Shown here piece by piece: positions 52,307 to 64,000 of a stretch of DNA of 64,000 nt (positions are counted from its first letter, which is position 1; each line of letters starts with the position of its first letter). The position numbers were made by a program, and so were the translations under genes. The DNA comes from Gymnothorax reevesii (lineage: Eukaryota; Chordata; Actinopteri; Anguilliformes; Muraenidae), in contig CM056581.1 of assembly GCA_029721435.1 (NCBI GenBank), positions 70,170,712 to 70,234,711 on the forward strand. Reading direction: 5' to 3'. The notes beneath the pieces were generated by a model, which did no database searches, was not told the DNA's origin, and was given only the letters and a program-made list of their open reading frames with translations.

Positions 52307-53364
52307 TCACTCATGTTTGTCACTTTCCCACTGATTTACACACAGAATGAAAATTTTTGACATGCAGAAGTTAAAAAAAAGAAAGTTTTTAAAAAAGTGT
52401 ATATCTTCACTACAGAGACTCATATTCACTTCCAATAGGCCATAAAAACACATTGGAAAAATGGATGGCATATATGCAGTGCAACAGTGATCTGAAGCAT
52501 TTCCCAGGCCAGATACACGCAGAGATTCACATTCTGAGCTTAAAAACTCAAAGAAGCGTGTTTTCATGAAAGAGCGTATGGAGACAATATCAGCGCTCTA
52601 GCTCGCTTCCTAAAGAAGATAGCAGCCAATTCACTCCTATTTAGTCATACAGTGAAAATTCACTCATGTTTGTCACTTTCCCACTGATTTACACACGGAT
52701 TGAAACTTTTTGACAAGCAGAAGTAAAAAAAAAGAAAGTTTTTAAAAAAGTGCATATCTTCACTTCAGAGACTCATATTCACTTCCAATAGGCCATACAA
52801 GCAAATTGGACAAATTGCTGCCATATATGCAGTGCACAGTGATCTGAAGCATTTCCCAGCCCAGATACACGCAGAGATTCACTTTCTGAGCTTAAAACCT
52901 AGAAGAAGCGTGTTTTCATGAAAGAGCGTATGGAGACAATATCAGCGCTCTAGCTCGCTTCCTTAAGAAGATAGCAGCCAATTCACTCCTATTTAGTCAT
53001 ACAGTGAAAATTCACTCATGTTTGTCACTTTCCCACTGATTTACACACAGAATGAAAATTTTTGACATGCAGAAGTTAAAAAAAAGAAAGTTTTTAAAAA
53101 AGTGTATATCTTCACTTCAGAGACTAATATTCACTTCAAATAGGCCATGCAAGCACATTGGAAAAATTGGTGGCATATATGCAGTGCAACAGAGATCTGA
53201 AGCATTTCCCAGGCCAGGTACACGCAGAGATTCACATTCTGAGCTTAAAACCTCAAAGAAGCGTGTTTTCATGAAAGAGCGTATGGAGACAATATCAGCG
53301 CTCTAGCTCGCTTCCCTAAGAAGATAGCAGCCAATTCACTCCTATTTAGTCATACAGTGAAAAT

Positions 53365-54070
53365 TCACTCATGTTTGTCACTTTCCCACTGATTTACACA
53401 CAGAATGAAAATTTTTGACATGCAGAAGTTAAAAAAAAGAAAGTTTTTAAAAAAGTGTATATCTTCACTACAGAGACTCATATTCACTTCCAATAGGCCA
53501 TAAAAACACATTGGAAAAATGGATGGCATATATGCAGTGCAACAGTCATCTCAAGCATTTCCCAGGCCAGATACACGCAGAGATTCACATTCTGAGCTTA
53601 AAACCTCAAAGAAGCGTGTTTTCATGAAAGAGCGTATGGAGACAATATCAGCGCTCTAGCTCGCTTCCCTAAGAAGATAGCAGCCAATTCACTCCTATTT
53701 AGTCATACAGTGAAAATTCACTCATGTTTGTCACTTTCCCACTGATTTACACACAGAATGAAAATTTTTGACATGCAGAAGTTAAAAAAAAGAAAGTTTT
53801 TAAAAAAGTGTATATCTTCACTACAGAGACTCATATTCACTTCCAATAGGCCATAAAAACACATTGGAAAAATGGATGGCATATATGCAGTGCAACAGTC
53901 ATCTCAAGCATTTCCCAGGCCAGATACACGCAGAGATTCACATTCTGAGCTTAAAACCTCAAAGAAGCGTGTTTTCATGAAAGAGCGTATGGAGACAATA
54001 TCAGCGCTCTAGCTCGCTTCCTAAAGAAGATAGCAGCCAATTCACTCCTATTTAGTCATACAGTGAAAAT
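53365..54070. repeat. Adjacent doubled A-tcat monomers
   Basis: Two consecutive monomers both carry cagtcatctcaag and have the same linker cttccctaag before them. The third copy of the 13-monomer unit has only one (62539), which makes a recent local doubling likely. The second copy has a plain A-F monomer in the second position. Confidence 0.85.
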
Positions 54071-55481
54071 TCACTCATGTTTGTCACTTTCCCACTGATT
54101 TACACACGGATTGAAACTTTTTGACAAGCAGAAGTAAAAAAAAAGAAAGTTTTTAAAAAAGTGCATATCTTCACTTCAGAGACTCATATTCACTTCCAAT
54201 AGGCCATACAAGCAAATTGGACAAATTGCTGCCATATATGCAGTGCACAGTGATCTGAAGCATTTCCCAGCCCAGATACACGAACAGATTCACTTTCTGA
54301 GCTTAAAACCTAGAAGAAGCGTGTTTTCATGAAAGAGCGTATGGAGACAATATCAGCGCTCTAGCTCGCTTCCTTAAGAAGATAGCAGCCAATTCACTCC
54401 TATTTAGTCATACAGTGAAAATTCACTCATGTTTGTCACTTTCCCACTGATTTACACACAGAATGAAAATTTTTGACATGCAGAAGTTAAAAAAAAGAAA
54501 GTTTTTAAAAAAGTGTATATCTTCACTTCAGAGACTAATATTCACTTCCAATAGGCCATACAAGCACATTGGAAAAATTGGTGGCATATATGCAGTGCAA
54601 CAGAGATCTGAAGCATTTCCCAGGCCAGATACACGCAGAGATTCACATTCTGAGCTTAAAACCTCAAAGAAGCGTGTTTTCATGAAAGAGCGTATGGAGA
54701 CAATATCAGCGCTCTAGCTCGCTTCCCTAAGAAGATAGCAGCCAATTCACTCCTATTTAGTCATACAGTGAAAATTCACTCATGTTTGTCACTTTCCCAC
54801 TGATTTACACACAGAATGAAAATTTTTGACATGCAGAAGTTAAAAAAAAGAAAGTTTTTAAAAAAGTGTATATCTTCACTACAGAGACTCATATTCACTT
54901 CCAATAGGCCATAAAAACACATTGGAAAAATGGATGGCATATATGCAGTGCCACAGTGATCTGAAGCATTTCCCAGGCCAGATACACGCAGAGATTCACC
55001 TTCTGAGCTTAAAACCTCAAAGAAGCGTGTTTTCATGAAAGAGCGTATGGAGACAATATCAGCGCTCTAGCTCGCTTCCTTAAGAAGATAGAAGCCGATT
55101 CACTCCTATTTAGTCATACAGTGAAAATTCACTCATGTTTGTCACTTTCCCACTGATTTACACACAGAATGAAAATTTTTGACATGCAGAAGTTAAAAAA
55201 AAGAAAGTTTTTAAAAAAGTGTATATCTTCACTACAGAGACTCATATTCACTTCCAATAGGCCATAAAAACACATTGGAAAAATGGATGGCATATATGCA
55301 GTGCAACAGTGATCTCAAGCATTTCCCAGGCCAGATACACGCAGAGATTCACATTCTGAGCTTAAAACCTCAAAGAAGCGTGTTTTCATGAAAGAGCGTA
55401 TGGAGACAATATCAGCGCTCTAGCTCGCTTCCCTAAGAAGATAGCAGCCAATTCACTCCTATTTAGTCATACAGTGAAAAT

Positions 55482-56187
55482 TCACTCATGTTTGTCACTT
55501 TCCCACTGATTTACACACAGAATGAAAATGTTTGACATGCAGAAGTTAAAAAAAAGAAAGTTTTTAAAAAAGTGTATATCTTCACTACAGAGACTCATAT
55601 TCACTTCCAATAGGCCATAAAAACACATTGGAAAAATGGATGGCATATATGCAGTGCCACAGTGATCTGAAGCATTTCCCAGGCCAGATACACGCAGAGA
55701 TTCACCTTCTGAGCTTAAAACCTCAAAGAAGCGTGTTTTCATGAAAGAGCGTATGGAGACAATATCAGCGCTCTAGCTCGCTTCCCTAAGAAGATAGCAG
55801 CCAATTCACTCCTATTTAGTCATACAGTGAAAATTCACTCATGTTTGTCACTTTCCCACTGATTTACACACAGAATGAAAATGTTTGACATGCAGAAGTT
55901 AAAAAAAAGAAAGTTTTTAAAAAAGTGTATATCTTCACTACAGAGACTCATATTCACTTCCAATAGGCCATAAAAACACATTGGAAAAATGGATGGCATA
56001 TATGCAGTGCCACAGTGATCTGAAGCATTTCCCAGGCCAGATACACGCAGAGATTCACCTTCTGAGCTTAAAACCTCAAAGAAGCGTGTTTTCATGAAAG
56101 AGCGTATGGAGACAATATCAGCGCTCTAGCTCGCTTCCCTAAGAAGATAGCAGCCAATTCACTCCTATTTAGTCATACAGTGAAAAT
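55482..56187. repeat. Adjacent doubled A-G* monomers
   Basis: Two consecutive monomers share the rare base change giving gaaaatgtttgac, together with gtgccacag and caccttctg. The second 13-monomer copy has only one such monomer (60069). I did not notice a difference between the two. Confidence 0.87.
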
Positions 56188-56893
56188 TCACTCATGTTTG
56201 TCACTTTCCCACTGATTTACACACAGAATGAAAATTTTTGACATGCAGAAGTTAAAAAAAAGAAAGTTTTTAAAAAAGTGTATATCTTCACTACAGAGAC
56301 TCATATTCACTTCCAATAGGCCATAAAAACACATTGGAAAAATGGATGGCATATATGCAGTGCCACAGTGATCTGAAGCATTTCCCAGGCCAGATACACG
56401 CAGAGATTCACCTTCTGAGCTTAAAACCTCAAAGAAGCGTGTTTTCATGAAAGAGCGTATGGAGACAATATCAGCGCTCTAGCTCGCTTCCTTAAGAAGA
56501 TAGAAGCCAATTCACTCCTATTTAGTCATACAGTGAAAATTCACTCATGTTTGTCACTTTCCCACTGATTTACACACAGAATGAAAATTTTTGACATGCA
56601 GAAGTTAAAAAAAAGAAAGTTTTTAAAAAAGTGTATATCTTCACTACAGAGACTCATATTCACTTCCAATAGGCCATAAAAACACATTGGAAAAATGGAT
56701 GGCATATATGCAGTGCAACAGTGATCTCAAGCATTTCCCAGGCCAGATACACGCAGAGATTCACATTCTGAGCTTAAAACCTCAAAGAAGCGTGTTTTCA
56801 TGAAAGAGCGTATGGAGACAATATCAGCGCTCTAGGTCGCTTCCTTAAGAAGATAGCAGCCAATTCACTCCTATTTAGTCATACAGTGAAAAT

Positions 56894-59800
56894 TCACTCA
56901 TGTTTGTCACTTTCCCACTGATTTACACACAGAATGAAAATTTTTGACATGCAGAAGTTAAAAAAAAGAAAGTTTTTAAAAAAGTGTATATCTTCACTAC
57001 AGAGACTCATATTCACTTCCAATAGGCCATAAAAACACATTGGAAAAATGGATGGCATATATGCAGTGCAACAGTGATCTGAAGCATTTCCCAGGCCAGA
57101 TACACGCAGAGATTCACATTCTGAGCTTAAAAACTCAAAGAAGCGTGTTTTCATGAAAGAGCGTATGGAGACAATATCAGCGCTCTAGCTCGCTTCCTAA
57201 AGAAGATAGCAGCCAATTCACTCCTATTTAGTCATACAGTGAAAATTCACTCATGTTTGTCACTTTCCCACTGATTTACACACGGATTGAAACTTTTTGA
57301 CAAGCAGAAGTAAAAAAAAAGAAAGTTTTTAAAAAAGTGCATATCTTCACTTCAGAGACTCATATTCACTTCCAATAGGCCATACAAGCAAATTGGACAA
57401 ATTGCTGCCATATATGCAGTGCACAGTGATCTGAAGCATTTCCCAGCCCAGATACACGCAGAGATTCACTTTCTGAGCTTAAAACCTAGAAGAAGCGTGT
57501 TTTCATGAAAGAGCGTATGGAGACAATATCAGCGCTCTAGCTCGCTTCCTTAAGAAGATAGCAGCCAATTCACTCCTATTTAGTCATACAGTGAAAATTC
57601 ACTCATGTTTGTCACTTTCCCACTGATTTACACACAGAATGAAAATTTTTGACATGCAGAAGTTAAAAAAAAGAAAGTTTTTAAAAAAGTGTATATCTTC
57701 ACTTCAGAGACTAATATTCACTTCAAATAGGCCATGCAAGCACATTGGAAAAATTGGTGGCATATATGCAGTGCAACAGAGATCTGAAGCATTTCCCAGG
57801 CCAGATACACGCAGAGATTCACATTCTGAGCTTAAAACCTCAAAGAAGCGTGTTTTCATGAAAGAGCGTATGGAGACAATATCAGCGCTCTAGCTCGCTT
57901 CCCTAAGAAGATAGCAGCCAATTCACTCCTATTTAGTCATACAGTGAAAATTCACTCATGTTTGTCACTTTCCCACTGATTTACACACAGAATGAAAATT
58001 TTTGACATGCAGAAGTTAAAAAAAAGAAAGTTTTTAAAAAAGTGTATATCTTCACTACAGAGACTCATATTCACTTCCAATAGGCCATAAAAACACATTG
58101 GAAAAATGGATGGCATATATGCAGTGCAACAGTCATCTCAAGCATTTCCCAGGCCAGATACACGCAGAGATTCACATTCTGAGCTTAAAACCTCAAAGAA
58201 GCGTGTTTTCATGAAAGAGCGTATGGAGACAATATCAGCGCTCTAGCTCGCTTCCCTAAGAAGATAGCAGCCAATTCACTCCTATTTAGTCATACAGTGA
58301 AAATTCACTCATGTTTGTCACTTTCCCACTGATTTACACACAGAATGAAAATTTTTGACATGCAGAAGTTAAAAAAAAGAAAGTTTTTAAAAAAGTGTAT
58401 ATCTTCACTACAGAGACTCATATTCACTTCCAATAGGCCATAAAAACACATTGGAAAAATGGATGGCATATATGCAGTGCAACAGTGATCTGAAGCATTT
58501 CCCAGGCCAGATACACGCAGAGATTCACATTCTGAGCTTAAAACCTCAAAGAAGCGTGTTTTCATGAAAGAGCGTATGGAGACAATATCAGCGCTCTAGC
58601 TCGCTTCCTAAAGAAGATAGCAGCCAATTCACTCCTATTTAGTCATACAGTGAAAATTCACTCATGTTTGTCACTTTCCCACTGATTTACACACGGATTG
58701 AAACTTTTTGACAAGCAGAAGTAAAAAAAAAGAAAGTTTTTAAAAAAGTGCATATCTTCACTTCAGAGACTCATATTCACTTCCAATAGGCCATACAAGC
58801 AAATTGGACAAATTGCTGCCATATATGCAGTGCACAGTGATCTGAAGCATTTCCCAGCCCAGATACACGAACAGATTCACTTTCTGAGCTTAAAACCTAG
58901 AAGAAGCGTGTTTTCATGAAAGAGCGTATGGAGACAATATCAGCGCTCTAGCTCGCTTCCTTAAGAAGATAGCAGCCAATTCACTCCTATTTAGTCATAC
59001 AGTGAAAATTCACTCATGTTTGTCACTTTCCCACTGATTTACACACAGAATGAAAATTTTTGACATGCAGAAGTTAAAAAAAAGAAAGTTTTTAAAAAAG
59101 TGTATATCTTCACTTCAGAGACTAATATTCACTTCCAATAGGCCATACAAGCACATTGGAAAAATTGGTGGCATATATGCAGTGCAACAGAGATCTGAAG
59201 CATTTCCCAGGCCAGATACACGCAGAGATTCACATTCTGAGCTTAAAACCTCAAAGAAGCGTGTTTTCATGAAAGAGCGTATGGAGACAATATCAGCGCT
59301 CTAGCTCGCTTCCCTAAGAAGATAGCAGCCAATTCACTCCTATTTAGTCATACAGTGAAAATTCACTCATGTTTGTCACTTTCCCACTGATTTACACACA
59401 GAATGAAAATTTTTGACATGCAGAAGTTAAAAAAAAGAAAGTTTTTAAAAAAGTGTATATCTTCACTACAGAGACTCATATTCACTTCCAATAGGCCATA
59501 AAAACACATTGGAAAAATGGATGGCATATATGCAGTGCCACAGTGATCTGAAGCATTTCCCAGGCCAGATACACGCAGAGATTCACCTTCTGAGCTTAAA
59601 ACCTCAAAGAAGCGTGTTTTCATGAAAGAGCGTATGGAGACAATATCAGCGCTCTAGCTCGCTTCCTTAAGAAGATAGAAGCCAATTCACTCCTATTTAG
59701 TCATACAGTGAAAATTCACTCATGTTTGTCACTTTCCCACTGATTTACACACAGAATGAAAATTTTTGACATGCAGAAGTTAAAAAAAAGAAAGTTTTTA

Positions 59801-61480
59801 AAAAAGTGTATATCTTCACTACAGAGACTCATATTCACTTCCAATAGGCCATAAAAACACATTGGAAAAATGGATGGCATATATGCAGTGCAACAGTGAT
59901 CTCAAGCATTTCCCAGGCCAGATACACGCAGAGATTCACATTCTGAGCTTAAAACCTCAAAGAAGCGTGTTTTCATGAAAGAGCGTATGGAGACAATATC
60001 AGCGCTCTAGCTCGCTTCCCTAAGAAGATAGCAGCCAATTCACTCCTATTTAGTCATACAGTGAAAATTCACTCATGTTTGTCACTTTCCCACTGATTTA
60101 CACACAGAATGAAAATGTTTGACATGCAGAAGTTAAAAAAAAGAAAGTTTTTAAAAAAGTGTATATCTTCACTACAGAGACTCATATTCACTTCCAATAG
60201 GCCATAAAAACACATTGGAAAAATGGATGGCATATATGCAGTGCCACAGTGATCTGAAGCATTTCCCAGGCCAGATACACGCAGAGATTCACCTTCTGAG
60301 CTTAAAACCTCAAAGAAGCGTGTTTTCATGAAAGAGCGTATGGAGACAATATCAGCGCTCTAGCTCGCTTCCCTAAGAAGATAGCAGCCAATTCACTCCT
60401 ATTTAGTCATACAGTGAAAATTCACTCATGTTTGTCACTTTCCCACTGATTTACACACAGAATGAAAATTTTTGACATGCAGAAGTTAAAAAAAAGAAAG
60501 TTTTTAAAAAAGTGTATATCTTCACTACAGAGACTCATATTCACTTCCAATAGGCCATAAAAACACATTGGAAAAATGGATGGCATATATGCAGTGCCAC
60601 AGTGATCTGAAGCATTTCCCAGGCCAGATACACGCAGAGATTCACCTTCTGAGCTTAAAACCTCAAAGAAGCGTGTTTTCATGAAAGAGCGTATGGAGAC
60701 AATATCAGCGCTCTAGCTCGCTTCCTTAAGAAGATAGAAGCCAATTCACTCCTATTTAGTCATACAGTGAAAATTCACTCATGTTTGTCACTTTCCCACT
60801 GATTTACACACAGAATGAAAATTTTTGACATGCAGAAGTTAAAAAAAAGAAAGTTTTTAAAAAAGTGTATATCTTCACTACAGAGACTCATATTCACTTC
60901 CAATAGGCCATAAAAACACATTGGAAAAATGGATGGCATATATGCAGTGCAACAGTGATCTCAAGCATTTCCCAGGCCAGATACACGCAGAGATTCACAT
61001 TCTGAGCTTAAAACCTCAAAGAAGCGTGTTTTCATGAAAGAGCGTATGGAGACAATATCAGCGCTCTAGGTCGCTTCCTTAAGAAGATAGCAGCCAATTC
61101 ACTCCTATTTAGTCATACAGTGAAAATTCACTCATGTTTGTCACTTTCCCACTGATTTACACACAGAATGAAAATTTTTGACATGCAGAAGTTAAAAAAA
61201 AGAAAGTTTTTAAAAAAGTGTATATCTTCACTACAGAGACTCATATTCACTTCCAATAGGCCATAAAAACACATTGGAAAAATGGATGGCATATATGCAG
61301 TGCAACAGTGATCTCAAGCATTTCCCAGGCCAGATACACGCAGAGATTCACATTCTGAGCTTAAAACCTCAAAGAAGCGTGTTTTCATGAAAGAGCGTAT
61401 GGAGACAATATCAGCGCTCTAGGTCGCTTCCTTAAGAAGATAGCAGCCAATTCACTCCTATTTAGTCATACAGTGAAAAT
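56894..61480. repeat. 13-monomer HOR, copy 2 (4587 bp)
   Basis: The order is A with aaaaactc, Bgg, C, A-tcat, A-F, Bgg, C, A-G, A-cc, A-G*, A-G, A-cc, A-cc. The length equals copy 1, yet the content differs: the fifth slot is A-F, A-G* is single, and the last A-cc is doubled (60775-61480). Confidence 0.92.
60775..61480. repeat. Adjacent doubled A-cc monomers
   Basis: Two consecutive monomers both read gatctcaagc. Each is followed by the linker ctaggtcgcttcc. In the first 13-monomer copy the matching position has a single A-cc monomer (56541). Confidence 0.85.
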
Positions 61481-64000
61481 TCACTCATGTTTGTCACTTT
61501 CCCACTGATTTACACACAGAATGAAAATTTTTGACATGCAGAAGTTAAAAAAAAGAAAGTTTTTAAAAAAGTGTATATCTTCACTACAGAGACTCATATT
61601 CACTTCCAATAGGCCATAAAAACACATTGGAAAAATGGATGGCATATATGCAGTAAAACAGTGATCTGAAGCATTTCCCAGGCCAGATACACGCAGAGAT
61701 TCACATTCTGAGCTTAAAAACTCAAAGAAGCGTGTTTTCATGAAAGAGCGTATGGAGACAATATCAGCGCTCTAGCTCGCTTCCTAAAGAAGATAGCAGC
61801 CAATTCACTCCTATTTAGTCATACAGTGAAAATTCACTCATGTTTGTCACTTTCCCACTGATTTACACACGGATTGAAACTTTTTGACAAGCAGAAGTAA
61901 AAAAAAAGAAAGTTTTTAAAAAAGTGCATATCTTCACTTCAGAGACTCATATTCACTTCCAATAGGCCATACAAGCAAATTGGACAAATTGCTGCCATAT
62001 ATGCAGTGCACAGTGATCTGAAGCATTTCCCAGCCCAGATACACGCAGAGATTCACTTTCTGAGCTTAAAACCTAGAAGAAGCGTGTTTTCATGAAAGAG
62101 CGTATGGAGACAATATCAGCGCTCTAGCTCGCTTCCTTAAGAAGATAGCAGCCAATTCACTCCTATTTAGTCATACAGTGAAAATTCACTCATGTTTGTC
62201 ACTTTCCCACTGATTTACACACAGAATGAAAATTTTTGACATGCAGAAGTTAAAAAAAAGAAAGTTTTTAAAAAAGTGTATATCTTCACTTCAGAGACTA
62301 ATATTCACTTCAAATAGGCCATGCAAGCACATTGGAAAAATTGGTGGCATATATGCAGTGCAACAGAGATCTGAAGCATTTCCCAGGCCAGATACACGCA
62401 GAGATTCACATTCTGAGCTTAAAACCTCAAAGAAGCGTGTTTTCATGAAAGAGCGTATGGAGACAATATCAGCGCTCTAGCTCGCTTCCCTAAGAAGATA
62501 GCAGCCAATTCACTCCTATTTAGTCATACAGTGAAAATTCACTCATGTTTGTCACTTTCCCACTGATTTACACACAGAATGAAAATTTTTGACATGCAGA
62601 AGTTAAAAAAAAGAAAGTTTTTAAAAAAGTGTATATCTTCACTACAGAGACTCATATTCACTTCCAATAGGCCATAAAAACACATTGGAAAAATGGATGG
62701 CATATATGCAGTGCAACAGTCATCTCAAGCATTTCCCAGGCCAGATACACGCAGAGATTCACATTCTGAGCTTAAAACCTCAAAGAAGCGTGTTTTCATG
62801 AAAGAGCGTATGGAGACAATATCAGCGCTCTAGCTCGCTTCCTAAAGAAGATAGCAGCCAATTCACTCCTATTTAGTCATACAGTGAAAATTCACTCATG
62901 TTTGTCACTTTCCCACTGATTTACACACGGATTGAAACTTTTTGACAAGCAGAAGTAAAAAAAAAGAAAGTTTTTAAAAAAGTGCATATCTTCACTTCAG
63001 AGACTCATATTCACTTCCAATAGGCCATACAAGCAAATTGGACAAATTGCTGCCATATATGCAGTGCACAGTGATCTGAAGCATTTCCCAGCCCAGATAC
63101 ACGAACAGATTCACTTTCTGAGCTTAAAACCTAGAAGAAGCGTGTTTTCATGAAAGAGCGTATGGAGACAATATCAGCGCTCTAGCTCGCTTCCTTAAGA
63201 AGATAGCAGCCAATTCACTCCTATTTAGTCATACAGTGAAAATTCACTCATGTTTGTCACTTTCCCACTGATTTACACACAGAATGAAAATTTTTGACAT
63301 GCAGAAGTTAAAAAAAAGAAAGTTTTTAAAAAAGTGTATATCTTCACTTCAGAGACTAATATTCACTTCCAATAGGCCATACAAGCACATTGGAAAAATT
63401 GGTGGCATATATGCAGTGCAACAGAGATCTGAAGCATTTCCCAGGCCAGATACACGCAGAGATTCACATTCTGAGCTTAAAACCTCAAAGAAGCGTGTTT
63501 TCATGAAAGAGCGTATGGAGACAATATCAGCGCTCTAGCTCGCTTCCCTAAGAAGATAGCAGCCAATTCACTCCTATTTAGTCATACAGTGAAAATTCAC
63601 TCATGTTTGTCACTTTCCCACTGATTTACACACAGAATGAAAATTTTTGACATGCAGAAGTTAAAAAAAAGAAAGTTTTTAAAAAAGTGTATATCTTCAC
63701 TACAGAGACTCATATTCACTTCCAATAGGCCATAAAAACACATTGGAAAAATGGATGGCATATATGCAGTGCCACAGTGATCTGAAGCATTTCCCAGGCC
63801 AGATACACGCAGAGATTCACCTTCTGAGCTTAAAACCTCAAAGAAGCGTGTTTTCATGAAAGAGCGTATGGAGACAATATCAGCGCTCTAGCTCGCTTCC
63901 TTAAGAAGATAGAAGCCAATTCACTCCTATTTAGTCATACAGTGAAAATTCACTCATGTTTGTCACTTTCCCACTGATTTACACACAGAATGAAAATTTT
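61481..64000. repeat. 13-monomer HOR, copy 3, partial
   Basis: The order is A with aaaaactc, Bgg, C, A-tcat, Bgg, C, A-G and the start of another monomer. The second A-tcat or A-F of the earlier copies is missing, so landmarks shift from 4587 to 4234 bases (59050 to 63284, 59363 to 63597). The first monomer has a private cagtaaaacag near 61654. The array runs off the window edge. Confidence 0.9.

Larger units (their letters stand above)
52307..56893. repeat. 13-monomer HOR, copy 1 (4587 bp)
   Basis: The order is A with aaaaactc, Bgg, C, A-tcat, A-tcat, Bgg, C, A-G, A-cc, A-G*, A-G*, A-G, A-cc. A-tcat reads cagtcatctcaag and A-G* reads gaaaatgtttgac. The first Bgg has a small A-type patch (cacgcagagattcac). 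Private changes are ccaggtacac near 53218 and gccgattcac near 55097. Confidence 0.92.
1..64000. repeat. Satellite DNA array, ~352.7-bp monomer, about 181 head-to-tail copies
   Basis: The same segment recurs without interruption from the first to the last base. The anchor ttcactcatg returns every 350-354 bases. All copies face the same way and I saw no inversion, spacer or foreign insertion. Length changes come from a homopolymer run (A7 to A9 after agtt or agt), from the one-base deletion that defines class B, and from rare 1-2 base losses. The commonest monomer is about 37% GC. I infer constitutive heterochromatin, possibly centromeric, from the size, homogeneity and higher-order structure. 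I do not recognise the family by name. A centromere role is not shown by the sequence. Confidence 0.98.

Noticed and set aside
505..63538. 67-, 73- and 84-codon plus-strand ORFs in class B, B' and C monomers
   Set aside because: They exist because classes B and C have catacaag where class A has cataaaa with a stop. Poly-A length changes shift the frame in many copies. The 67- and 84-codon forms are the same frame with different tails. No conserved start context or domain is visible.
112..63857. 86-codon minus-strand ORFs, one per class A monomer, as protein genes
   Set aside because: They are copies of one satellite segment. Whole subtypes carry stops or frameshifts (for example cttcaaacc, gatctcaagc, cttcag and A7 forms). 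Visible variants mostly change amino acids (F/Y, C/G, D/H), and no domain is recognisable. The 353-base period is not a multiple of three, so no long repeat protein could run through the array.
1..64000. CRISPR array, because of strictly regular repeats
   Set aside because: The unit is 353 bases with no short repeat alternating with unique spacers, and every part of the unit repeats.
1..64000. 5S rDNA-derived or tRNA-derived satellite (some fish satellites near 360 bp derive from 5S)
   Set aside because: I saw no 5S internal control region, no tRNA A or B box and no plausible cloverleaf in the monomer.
1..64000. Tandem array of a transposon or its terminal repeats
   Set aside because: There are no terminal inverted repeats bounded by target duplications, no transposase or reverse transcriptase frame, and no insertion footprint. 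An ancient transposon origin of the monomer cannot be excluded without a database search.
1..64000. Known alpha satellite or the Xenopus 174-bp centromeric repeat in dimer form (353 is about 2 x 176)
   Set aside because: The monomer does not divide into two similar halves. The only internal repetition is short ttcact motifs at irregular spacing, which is expected in AT-rich sequence.
1..64000. Telomeric or subtelomeric repeats
   Set aside because: No runs of TTAGGG or related telomere motifs occur on either strand.

Overview
The whole 64 kb window is one head-to-tail tandem array of a satellite DNA. The monomer is about 352.7 bp, giving roughly 181 copies, all in the same orientation. Unique sequence, unrelated transposons, RNA genes and convincing protein-coding genes are all absent. 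A hand count on the commonest monomer gives about 37% GC (70 C, 60 G in 353) and five CpG sites where about twelve are expected. A homogeneous AT-rich array this long, with multi-monomer higher-order repeats (HORs), is typical of a eukaryotic centromeric, pericentromeric or other heterochromatic block. CpG depletion fits a genome that methylates its repeats. I do not recognise the family and cannot name the species. Coordinates of monomers below start at an arbitrary anchor, the second t of ttcactcatg, which occurs once per monomer.

Three monomer classes recur. Class A (most copies) reads ccataaaaacacattgg in its middle. Class B reads ccatacaagc(a/t)aattgg-like sequence followed by acaaattgctgcc and a one-base deletion (gtgcacag). 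It has a subtype Bgg with the head cacggattgaaac, and a subtype B' with an A-like head. Class C reads acaagcacattgg, attggtggc and acagagatct. A and B differ at about 5-6% of positions and A and C at about 2%, counted by hand. Subtypes of A carry marker bases: caaagtagcg (A-Y), gtgccacag (A-G), cttcaaacc (A-stop), gatctcaagc (A-cc) and gtttgtgac (A-H).

Layout. (1) 1-20569: a long HOR of 17, 15 and 16 monomers followed by a truncated fourth copy, each starting at an A-H monomer. (2) 20570-25158: a 5-monomer HOR, period 1765 bp. (3) 25159-37497: a 6-monomer HOR, period 2115/2116 bp. (4) 37498-40676: an irregular transition. (5) 40677-52306: a 17-monomer HOR, about 5991 bp, present twice. (6) 52307-64000: a 13-monomer HOR, 4587 bp, twice in full plus a partial third copy. 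Hybrid monomers, single-monomer doublings and multi-monomer deletions mark exchange points between registers.

No genes act together here. The information in the window is structural: a record of unequal exchange, gene conversion and local amplification. Reading frames of 67-86 codons recur in the monomers on both strands. They are explained by repetition of one sequence and are not annotated as genes.
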